DNA of 12,565 nt, from assembly GCA_934183355.1 (NCBI GenBank), contig CAKPST010000056.1:1-12565 (forward strand), in the 5' to 3' direction. The position numbers were made by a program, and so were the translations under genes. Each line of letters begins with the position of its first letter. The stretch's first letter is position 1. This document shows positions 8,801-12,565 of the stretch, piece after piece. This DNA is from an uncultured Prevotella sp. (lineage in GTDB: Bacteria > Bacteroidota > Bacteroidia > Bacteroidales > Bacteroidaceae). The notes beneath the pieces are model-generated. The model was given only the letters and a program-made list of their open reading frames with translations, was not told the DNA's origin and ran no database searches.

Positions 8801-9138
8801 TTCTTAGCAGTACCGAAGGCAACAACCATCACCTCGTCGATACTGTGCTGACCGGGAACAAGCGTAATGCTCATGTTGCGTCCAGCCTTAACAATCTTGG
8901 TATCCATACCAATGTATGAAACCTCAAGCTTGGCATCAGCCGGTGCATTGATAGAGAATTTACCGTCTACGTCTGTGACGGCTCCAACAGTCTTCGAGCC
9001 TACAACCTTGACAGACGCGCCTACGATAGGCTCGCCATCCTCAGAAGAGGTGACTTTGCCGGAAATGTGAGATTGCGCCATAGCTACTCCACTGGTAAGG
9101 AGCACGCTTGCCGCAAGTGTCATGAGTCTTTTTTCCAT
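5848..9138 (-). CDS. SusC/RagA-family TonB-dependent outer-membrane transporter
   Basis: A 1096-residue protein of normal family length. Residues 1-21 are a signal peptide (cut after A-M-A). Residues ~25-95 form a carboxypeptidase-D regulatory-like beta-sandwich (I-S-G-K-V-T, then G-E-P-I-V-G-A-S-V and V-T-D-V-D-G-K-F). A TonB-box-like D-E-V-M-V-V-A is at 101-107. The plug spans ~115-228, with the SusC signatures I-R-I-R-G-F-S-S-L-N, I-I-V-D-G-A-P, and L-Y-G-A-R-G-A-N-G-V-V-M-I-T-T-K. The rest is the 22-strand barrel, ending in S-V-G-A-S-V-T-F with the terminal Phe expected for BAM insertion. It imports ligand delivered by the SusD-like partner using TonB energy. It is first in the operon, behind a promoter at 9339-9370 and a long leader. 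No N-terminal extension of the kind that signals to an anti-sigma factor is present, which fits the absence of a sigma/anti-sigma pair nearby. Confidence 0.97.
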   Translation of the reverse strand: MEKRLMTLAASVLLTSGVAMAQSHISGKVTSSEDGEPIVGASVKVVGSKTVGAVTDVDGKFSINAPADAKLEVSYIGMDTKIVKAGRNMSITLVPGQHSIDEVMVVAFGTAKKSAFTGSAAVVGSAELSKSQVTSVTNALAGAVPGVQLTSSNGAPGSTSTIRIRGFSSLNAGNDALIIVDGAPFSGDLSNLNPQDVESMTVLKDAASNALYGARGANGVVMITTKRAKAGNAKVTLDAKFGWNSRALQHYDVITDPAEYYEMQYRALNNKNLADGMSATDAWKAANSVLTGPAANGGLGYNIWTVPTGQALIGMNGRMNPNATLGRLVSYRGQDYWITPDDWEDESTRVGKRQEYNLGISAANDRANFYASLGYLNNEGITYASDHQRLTGRLRAEYQAKRWLKVGANTTFAHYESNSLSSNGEDNSISNVWAFTSQMAPIYPLYVRNGDGSKMIDGNGFTVRDYGDGMNAGLNRPYLPKANPLQDNLLNTNNAQGNSASANGFADIEFIPGLKLTLNGTYTLDETRFNHVYNGYYGQFDSTGGTVSVTHIRTYEYNLQQLLNYTFTVAKKHNATIMLGHEYYDARSYVVGGAKSKMFSDQNKELDGAIIDNQQATSYQTRYNNEGFFGRLQYDYEGRYFGSASFRRDASSRFAPDHRWGSFWSLGGAWLINKEAWFNTPVFDELKFKASIGQQGNDNIGAYRYTDVYSVSNSGGNVGITFGSKGTPDITWEKNTNINTGFEFSLWKGLVSGSLEYYYRKTTDMLFSFSVAPSLGYTSYYDNVGSLYNTGVELTLNYSAIRAKDIQWDINFNVATLKNRLTELHPDKQTSTLYDAKGKPYYGYASGASFISEGLSMYTWRLKDYAGVSETGTSMWWKNVYQQDENGKDIIYDKNGNVVDESYKGATHKKVVGREKTEKMAEADYYVTKETSIPKFYGGLGTTLRAYGFDLSVNCSFQIGGKGYDGTYAAFMGSPTSASIGSNFHKDLYKSWTAENKNTNIPHFEYGELYGSAVSTRFLTDASYLNIENINLGYTLPASLVKPLSIENLRLYMACENVCYFSARKGFDPRQSYGGATTSSNYSPMRTISVGASVTF

Positions 9139-9332
9139 AAATCTCTCTCTTAATTAATAAATGTATATTTGTAATTTTTCATTCAATGTTATTGTCGGGA
9201 ACTCGTGGTAGGCGGCTTATTTTTATAGGAAAACGCCACTAAATGTGGCAAATAGGGATGCTGCCGCTGCACATTACATGAGTGTTATCTCAAATACAAG
9301 ACCGTATCAATAATTTTTTATAATTTAAAATC
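9139..9332 (-). other. 5' leader of the SusC operon
   Basis: About 194 nt lie between the start site predicted from the -7 box at 9339-9346 and the SusC start codon. It is AT-rich at both ends with a more GC-containing middle, including a small hairpin GCCAC-TAAAT-GTGGC (9235-9249). The purine stretch AGAGAGAGA just upstream of the ATG could serve as a ribosome-binding site. I see no known riboswitch. Long leaders of SusC operons can be regulated by RNA, but nothing here proves it. Confidence 0.45.
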
Positions 9333-9338
9333 TATTTG

Positions 9339-9370
9339 CAAAATTACGTATTATTTGTATTCGCACCAAA
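9339..9370 (-). promoter_or_regulatory. Probable promoter of the SusC/SusD operon
   Basis: On the minus strand this reads TTTG (9367-9370), 20 bases, then TAATTTTG (9339-9346). It matches TTTG-N19-TAnnTTTG except for one extra spacer base. It is the only TAnnTTTG on the minus strand found between the SusC start and 9470, and it lies in strongly AT-rich DNA. Confidence 0.6.
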
Positions 9371-9589
9371 TATTTTAACACAAAAAGTTATGTTTTATGC
9401 CATATTTATTCCAATTATCCCCTTTTTATGTATTTTTTCTTAATGTTTATAAGTTTGGCATGATGTATGCAAACAATTCGTTATAATGAAAATTTAGGTT
9501 TGGAATGTGACAAAATGCCACATCCAAGGTTTTCAAGTGAGGTTTTTAGGAGGTCAAAGTTTAAACAAATATTAATATATGTTGCATTT
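9371..9589. other. AT-rich intergenic DNA without a supported gene
   Basis: Nothing coding is supported here. One imperfect stem-loop is visible (TTGGAATGTG at 9500-9509 against CACATCCAA at 9519-9527, one bulged base). A plus-strand TAAGTTTG at 9450-9457 resembles a -7 box but lacks a TTTG 19 bases upstream. The region is flanked on the left by the SusC promoter and on the right by a minus-strand terminator, so it is probably spacer. Confidence 0.5.
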
Positions 9590-9592
9590 GTA

Positions 9593-9633
9593 ACAAAACG
9601 ACAAAAGCCCTTGTTGTATTGCAACAAAGGCTT
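9593..9633 (-). terminator. Intrinsic terminator of a vanished minus-strand gene
   Basis: On the minus strand AAGCCTTTGTTG and CAACAAGGGCTT form a 12-bp stem (one U-G pair) around a 5-base loop (9605-9633), followed by a U-rich tract TTGTCGTTTTGT (9593-9604). It lies about 40 nt beyond the stop codon of the tail fragment at 9674-9734 and was presumably that gene's terminator. In the plus direction the stem is not followed by U, so it is directional. Confidence 0.75.
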
Positions 9634-9673
9634 CGTGCTTGGTGTTATATATAATGGTTGTGGTAAATTGTTC

Positions 9674-9734
9674 TTACTTAACATTCACCTTAACAGTGTT
9701 GCCGTCTGCCTTGACGATGTAGATACTTTGTCAT
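9674..9734 (-). pseudogene. Relic of a secreted-protein gene: start codon joined out of frame to a C-terminal tail
   Basis: Reading the minus strand, positions 9730-9674 encode Q-S-I-Y-I-V-K-A-D-G-N-T-V-K-V-N-V-K then TAA, closely resembling the C-terminal tails of Prevotella secreted proteins. The frame is closed upstream by TGA at 9731-9733. That TGA overlaps an ATG (9732-9734, ATG ACA AAG) in another frame, preceded by AT-rich leader DNA and a -7 box at 9793-9800. Adding one base near 9725 would give N-Y-D-K-G-I-Y-I-V-K. So either a gene body was deleted, leaving ATG plus tail, or a longer gene was frameshifted and lost. The stop is followed by an intact terminator. The protein's original identity cannot be told. 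Confidence 0.6.
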
Positions 9735-9792
9735 AGTTTTTGAGTTTTGGTATTAATAAATAAAATTGATGTTTAGTTATATGTTTCGTTTG

Positions 9793-9800
9793 CAAATATA
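9793..9800 (-). promoter_or_regulatory. -7 box upstream of the relic gene
   Basis: The minus strand reads TATATTTG, matching TAnnTTTG. No TTTG is found 19-20 bases upstream, so this is a partial promoter match. A transcript from it would start near 9786 and reach the terminator at 9593, about 190 nt. Confidence 0.35.
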
Positions 9801-9841
9801 GTAAAAATATCCATATAATGTATCTAATTAGGTATGAAAGT

Positions 9842-9872
9842 TTTGTGTTGTCTACAATTTGCACTATCTTTG
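9842..9872 (+). promoter_or_regulatory. Bacteroidota housekeeping promoter of the reductase/PAP2 operon
   Basis: TTTG (9842-9845), exactly 19 bases, then TATCTTTG (9865-9872): a perfect match to TTTG-N19-TAnnTTTG with the same -7 box as the tRNA promoter at 232-262. Transcription should start near 9879, only ~20 nt before the ATG at 9899. This rules out the upstream in-frame ATG at 9818, which lies above the promoter. Confidence 0.9.
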
Positions 9873-9898
9873 CACCCGATTATGTACCAATACTCATA

Positions 9899-10900
9899 AT
9901 GACAAGCAAGATATTGATAACCGGAGCCAGCGGTTTTATTGGCAGTTTCATCGTCGAAGAGGCACTCAATAGAGGTATGGATGTGTGGGCGGCGGTGAGA
10001 CATACGAGTTCTAAAAAGTATCTCACGGACAATCGTATAAACTTCATAGAGCTTGACTTCTCCTCAAAGGAGAGGCTCAAGGAGCAACTCAGCGGCATGC
10101 ACTTCGACTACGTGGTGCACGCTGCCGGTGTGACTAAGTGTCTGGACAAAGCCGACTTCCGCCGCATGAACACCGACGGAACACGCCATCTGGTGGACGC
10201 ACTCATCGAGATGCAGATGCCACTGAAGCGATTTGTGTTCCTCAGCTCGCTCAGCGTATACGGAGCCATACACGAGAAGCAGCCCTACATGGACATCACC
10301 GAGAACGACTGTCCACGACCCAACACAGCATACGGCAAGAGCAAGCTGGAGGCAGAGCGCTATCTCGACTCAATAGGCAACGACTTCCCATACATCATCT
10401 TACGACCAACGGGAGTGTATGGTCCGCGAGAGCGCGACTACTTCCTCATGGCAGAGAGCATCAAGAAGCATGTCGACTTTGCTGTGGGATTCACTCAGCA
10501 AGACATCACCTTCGTATATGTGCTGGACGTGGTGCAGGCTGTGTTCCTGGCACTCGACAGAGGAATGAGTGGTCGTAAGTATTTCCTAAGCGACGGCGAG
10601 GTGTATCGCTCTACAGAGTTCAGCGACTTGCTGAAGAAGGAGATGGGCGTGAAGTGGATGCTGCGCATCATTGCACCGGTGTGGGTACTGCGCATCGTCA
10701 CCTTCTTGGGAGAGAAGATAAGCCACATCACACACAAACCAATAGCACTCAACAACGACAAATACAACATCCTGAAGCAACGCAACTGGCGATGCGACAT
10801 AGAGCCAGCCATGGACGAGCTGGGATATCACCCCCACTACAAACTTGCGAAGGGCGTGAAGCTCTCCGTGGAGTGGTATAAGAAAAACGGATGGTTGTAA
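9899..10900 (+). CDS. NAD(P)-dependent epimerase/dehydratase-family (extended SDR) oxidoreductase; candidate sphingolipid-pathway reductase
   Basis: A 333-residue extended short-chain dehydrogenase. The start at 9899 follows the promoter at 9842-9872; the longer reading from 9818 would begin upstream of that promoter. The dinucleotide-binding T-G-A-S-G-F-I-G is at residues 8-15. The active site has S-S-L-S-V-Y-G (116-122) and Y-G-K-S-K with Tyr145 and Lys149. R-P-T-G-V-Y-G-P (169-176) is the usual substrate-domain motif. No membrane segment dominates, but residues ~255-275 are hydrophobic. It is 23 nt upstream of a PAP2-superfamily lipid enzyme, so a lipid role is likely. In Bacteroides thetaiotaomicron an epimerase-family protein (BT_0972) has been reported as a 3-ketosphinganine reductase; orthology is my suggestion, not shown. 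It could instead act on a sugar nucleotide. Confidence 0.9.
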   Translation: MTSKILITGASGFIGSFIVEEALNRGMDVWAAVRHTSSKKYLTDNRINFIELDFSSKERLKEQLSGMHFDYVVHAAGVTKCLDKADFRRMNTDGTRHLVDALIEMQMPLKRFVFLSSLSVYGAIHEKQPYMDITENDCPRPNTAYGKSKLEAERYLDSIGNDFPYIILRPTGVYGPRERDYFLMAESIKKHVDFAVGFTQQDITFVYVLDVVQAVFLALDRGMSGRKYFLSDGEVYRSTEFSDLLKKEMGVKWMLRIIAPVWVLRIVTFLGEKISHITHKPIALNNDKYNILKQRNWRCDIEPAMDELGYHPHYKLAKGVKLSVEWYKKNGWL

Positions 10901-10923
10901 AATAAATACTGAAACAGATAATA

Positions 10924-11889
10924 ATGAACTTTATTAAACAACTATTCGCCATCGAGAGCAAGCCCAGGCGCGGACTCATGGCTCTCGAATGGCTCGTAAT
11001 AGCCTACACATTGCTCACGCTTGGCGTGGCGCTGTTCGCATATACCAAGCTGCAAAACCCCGAAGCGATGATATGGGGACGTGTGCGAGTGGTGGCAATG
11101 ATAGTGGCACTGTGGGTGGTCTACCGACTTGTGCCGTGCCGACTGACACGCTGTGTGCGTGTGGTGGCGCAGATGTCGCTGCTGGCGTGGTGGTATCCCG
11201 ACACATACGAGCTGAATAGAATGTTCAGCAACCTCGACCACTTGTTCTGCGGATGGGAACAGAGTCTGTTTGGATTCCAACCGGCGCTGACCTTCGCCTC
11301 CACTTTCTCGTGGTCGGTGGTGTCAGAACTGATGAGCATGGGCTATGCCAGCTACTATCCGATGATAGCCTTGACGGTGTTCTTCTACTTCTTCCGCAGG
11401 TATAACGAGTTTGAGCGCACTGCCTTTATCATCCTCGCCTCGTTCTTTATCTACTACGTGGTGTTCATCTTTGTACCCGTTGCGGGTCCTACATTCTATT
11501 ATAAGGCTGTGGGCATAGACAATATCACGCACGGAGTGTTCCCTGCCATCGGCGACTACTTCAACACTCACCAGGAGTGTCTGCCCACACCGGGATATGT
11601 AGACGGCTTCTTCTACGACCTTGTGGAGGATGCTAAGGCGGCGGGCGAGCGTCCTACGGCAGCCTTCCCCTCGTCGCATGTAGGCATTGCCACGGTGTGC
11701 ATGCTGCTGGCGGCGCACACACGACAGCGCAAACTCGTGTGGATATTCATGCCCTTCTACGTATTCTTGTGTCTCGCCACAGTGTATATACAGGCGCATT
11801 ATGCGATAGACGCAATAGCGGGACTGGTGACGGGATGCTTGATGTACTGGGGGTTGATGGGGGCGACGAGCAAAATCTCGTTCAAATAA
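10924..11889 (+). CDS. PAP2-superfamily integral membrane enzyme, inositol-phosphorylceramide-synthase (Aur1)-like
   Basis: A 321-residue polytopic membrane protein with about six hydrophobic segments (approx. 20-40, 55-70, 80-90, 140-157, 166-186, 253-310). The phosphatase/transferase motifs are P-V-A-G-P-T-F-Y-Y (185-193), F-P-S-S-H-V-G (248-254) and A-H-Y-A-I-D (291-296). The presumed catalytic triad is His252, His292 and Asp296, a spacing close to that known for yeast Aur1. The long loop ~195-247 should face outward with the active site. Members transfer a phospho-headgroup between lipids or remove lipid phosphate. It is co-transcribed with the reductase 23 nt upstream, and the pair suggests sphingolipid or inositol-lipid headgroup synthesis. 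A plain lipid phosphatase is the alternative. The stop codon abuts the palindromic repeat at 11891. Confidence 0.88.
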   Translation: MNFIKQLFAIESKPRRGLMALEWLVIAYTLLTLGVALFAYTKLQNPEAMIWGRVRVVAMIVALWVVYRLVPCRLTRCVRVVAQMSLLAWWYPDTYELNRMFSNLDHLFCGWEQSLFGFQPALTFASTFSWSVVSELMSMGYASYYPMIALTVFFYFFRRYNEFERTAFIILASFFIYYVVFIFVPVAGPTFYYKAVGIDNITHGVFPAIGDYFNTHQECLPTPGYVDGFFYDLVEDAKAAGERPTAAFPSSHVGIATVCMLLAAHTRQRKLVWIFMPFYVFLCLATVYIQAHYAIDAIAGLVTGCLMYWGLMGATSKISFK

Positions 11890-11892
11890 AAC

Positions 11893-11972
11893 GTCGACTG
11901 CGAATAAAAAAAACGACAACGTCGACAATAAAAACGACAACGTCGACAATAAAACAACAACGTCGACAACAG
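11893..11972. repeat. Short tandem repeat with GTCGAC every 20-28 bp (left flank of palindrome)
   Basis: GTCGAC occurs at 11893, 11921, 11942 and 11962, giving spacings of 28, 21 and 20 bp. The unit is roughly GTCGACAATAAAAACGACAAC. Diverged mirror copies occur on the right flank: GTCGAC at 12140 and GTCAAC at 12177 and 12194. The 20-21-bp period equals two DNA helical turns, so these self-complementary hexamers would lie on one face of the helix. Confidence 0.8.
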
Positions 11973-12023
11973 GTCAACAACTTTTATAGTTAGTGCGCCG
12001 TGCCAACCGGCACGGCTTGGTGA
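11973..12023 (+). repeat. Left arm of perfect 51-bp inverted repeat
   Basis: It begins GTCAACAACTTTTATAG and ends GGCTTGGTGA; the exact reverse complement is at 12084-12134. Inside it GCCGTGCC-AACC-GGCACGGC (11997-12016) is an 8-bp GC-rich hairpin in its own right, so the arm can fold alone or pair with the other arm. Confidence 0.95.
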
Positions 12024-12041
12024 AATAAGCAAGTAAACAAA

Positions 12042-12069
12042 TATTGGAACACACGAGAAGAGTCCAATA
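12042..12069. repeat. Small hairpin in the 60-bp centre of the palindrome
   Basis: TATTGGA (12042-12048) and TCCAATA (12063-12069) are complementary around a 14-base loop, placed almost exactly at the palindrome centre between the two long arms. The remaining spacer is AT-rich and non-coding. Confidence 0.7.
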
Positions 12070-12083
12070 AAACTTCATCTATC

Positions 12084-12134
12084 TCACCAAGCCGTGCCGG
12101 TTGGCACGGCGCACTAACTATAAAAGTTGTTGAC
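12084..12134 (-). repeat. Right arm of perfect 51-bp inverted repeat
   Basis: Exact reverse complement of 11973-12023. It contains GCCGTGCC-GGTT-GGCACGGC (12091-12110), the same internal hairpin with a complementary loop. Because the two internal loops (AACC and GGTT) are complementary, they could also kiss in a folded transcript. Confidence 0.95.
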
Positions 12135-12200
12135 TTGTTGTCGACGTTGTTGTTTTTATTGTCGTTTTATTTTATTGTCAACGTTGTTTTTATGTCAACA

Positions 12201-12425
12201 TCACTTGAAGTTCTCCTGCCCATCGGTATCCCCATGCAGCGCCTCCTTGAACTTCTCCCAATCCTGGAACCCCACCAACAACGAGATACGGTCGAGTGTT
12301 TCGCGCTTTGGCTTCTCTGTTCCTTTGATGTACTTTGTCAGCATCTCCTTGGCGTGTATCTTCTGTGGAATGCGCCCCAACTGATGCTCTACAGTATCAA
12401 AAAGTTTCTTCAATGCGTAATTCAT
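12201..12425 (-). CDS. Small HTH-like protein, 74 aa
   Basis: I do not recognise a named family. The mid-to-C-terminal region (E-M-L-T-K-Y-I-K-G-T-E-K-P-K-R-E-T-L-D-R-I-S then L-V-G-F-Q-D-W-E-K-F) resembles the second half of DNA-binding HTH-like domains found in many Bacteroidales proteins, which share the P-x-x-x-T-L-x-x-[IL] ... G-[FY]-x-[DS]-W-E-x-F pattern. The N-terminus lacks an obvious first helix-turn-helix. The start at 12425 follows a -7 box (TACATTTG, 12461-12468) and a ~29-nt leader. A 7-nt duplication (aattcat twice) puts a second, out-of-frame ATG at 12432 that opens only a very short frame. The stop codon touches the palindrome at 12200. A regulatory role is possible; none is shown. 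Confidence 0.72.
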   Translation of the reverse strand: MNYALKKLFDTVEHQLGRIPQKIHAKEMLTKYIKGTEKPKRETLDRISLLVGFQDWEKFKEALHGDTDGQENFK

Positions 12426-12460
12426 AATTCATAACATACTAATTGCATAATATTTCGGGG

Positions 12461-12468
12461 CAAATGTA
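12461..12468 (-). promoter_or_regulatory. -7 box for the 74-aa protein gene
   Basis: The minus strand reads TACATTTG, matching TAnnTTTG, about 36 nt upstream of the ATG at 12425. No clear TTTG element is found 19 bases upstream, where the sequence is ACAA. Confidence 0.55.
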
Positions 12469-12490
12469 CTGATTTTTAGTGGAAAAATTG

Positions 12491-12498
12491 TAATTTTG
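12491..12498 (+). promoter_or_regulatory. -7 box for the rightmost gene
   Basis: TAATTTTG matches TAnnTTTG and lies 31 nt upstream of the ATG at 12530. Its expected -33 position (12468-12471) coincides with the edge of the divergent -7 box at 12461-12468, so the two promoters overlap. The -33 sequence itself is not consensus. Confidence 0.55.
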
Positions 12499-12529
12499 CA
12501 GACATATTTTTCATTCTTATAATCACTGT

Positions 12530-12565
12530 ATGAAAGAATTAGCACTTAAGTACGGATGCAATCCG
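12530..12565 (+). CDS. N-terminus of a probable phosphoribosylaminoimidazolecarboxamide formyltransferase (AICAR transformylase), truncated by the window
   Basis: Only 12 codons are visible: M-K-E-L-A-L-K-Y-G-C-N-P. The L-K-Y-G-C-N-P start is one I associate with the stand-alone AICAR transformylase (PurH-type) of Bacteroidales, which continues N-Q-K-P. That enzyme formylates AICAR in the penultimate step of IMP synthesis in the cytoplasm. The ATG is supported by a -7 box 31 nt upstream. The product call rests on a short match and is not certain. Confidence 0.6.
   Translation, partial: MKELALKYGCNP

Larger units (their letters stand above)
11891..12200. repeat. Large imperfect palindromic element filling the convergent intergenic region
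   Basis: The whole ~310 bp between two convergent stop codons is an imperfect palindrome centred near 12053. At its core are perfect 51-bp arms (11973-12023 and 12084-12134). The match continues outward for ~30 bp more with one substitution and one indel (GACAATAAAA-CAACAACG on both sides), then weakly to both ends. It could be a non-autonomous mobile element (MITE-like), a structured bidirectional terminator, or a chromosomal repeat family. In both directions the long stem is followed by U-rich sequence. No transposase is present, and I could not identify a target-site duplication. Confidence 0.9.

Noticed and set aside
9467..9736. 89-codon plus-strand open frame in the SusC-reductase gap
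   Set aside because: It runs across the minus-strand terminator and the relic tail, has no family resemblance, and the only nearby -7-like box (9450-9457) lacks a TTTG at proper spacing.
9818..9898. Longer N-terminus for the SDR reductase starting at 9818
   Set aside because: The added codons span the consensus promoter at 9842-9872, and the start at 9899 places the nucleotide-binding motif at the usual distance from the N-terminus.
11891..11972. Possible CRISPR array in the GTCGAC repeats
   Set aside because: The period is 20-21 bp with no unique spacers; the whole unit repeats. It is part of the palindromic element and there are no cas genes.
11697..11993. Open frame overlapping the PAP2 gene and the palindrome; also 11799-12032, 12127-12384 and 12135-12434
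   Set aside because: These frames are low-complexity translations of the repeats or shadows of the PAP2 and 74-aa genes, with no independent support.

Overview
This window comes from a Bacteroidota chromosome, most likely Prevotella or a close relative (Bacteroidales). The evidence is a SusC/SusD-type outer-membrane pair, lipoproteins with acidic residues right after the lipobox cysteine, promoters of the Bacteroidota form TTTG-N19-TAnnTTTG, AT-rich ribosome-binding regions without clear Shine-Dalgarno sites, and short Prevotella-like C-terminal tails (G-V-F-I-x-N-G-K-K-I-V-K type). Species cannot be decided from what is here.

Layout. Positions 1-262 hold two identical tRNA-Asn(GTT) genes on the minus strand behind a textbook promoter. 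Positions 382-9370 are a minus-strand nutrient-acquisition locus, read from right to left: a promoter and ~190-nt leader, a SusC-like TonB-dependent porin, a SusD/RagB-like lipoprotein, a large Calx-beta-like surface lipoprotein, a U-tract terminator, and a secreted M6-family metalloprotease. There is no glycoside hydrolase and no sigma/anti-sigma or hybrid two-component regulator in view. A protease with a RagAB-type importer suggests peptide rather than glycan capture: the protease cuts protein, the lipoproteins bind fragments, and the porin imports them using TonB energy.

Positions 9139-9898 are a long gene-poor stretch holding the SusC-operon promoter and leader, AT-rich DNA, and what looks like the shell of a deleted gene: a -7 box, a start codon, the last ~17 codons of a secreted-protein tail out of frame, and an intact terminator.

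Positions 9842-11889 are a two-gene plus-strand operon with a perfect promoter: an NAD(P)-dependent short-chain (epimerase-type) reductase and a PAP2-superfamily membrane enzyme resembling inositol-phosphorylceramide synthases. Together they may act in sphingolipid or inositol-lipid synthesis, which is known in Bacteroidales; the exact reactions are inference.

Positions 11891-12200 are filled stop codon to stop codon by a large imperfect palindrome. It has a perfect 51-bp inverted repeat at its centre, each arm containing its own GC-rich hairpin, flanked by GTCGAC-bearing repeats spaced 20-21 bp. This is the most unusual structure in the window. Beyond it lie a small minus-strand DNA-binding-like protein (12201-12425), a compact divergent promoter region, and the first 12 codons of a probable AICAR transformylase gene (purine synthesis) that runs off the right edge.
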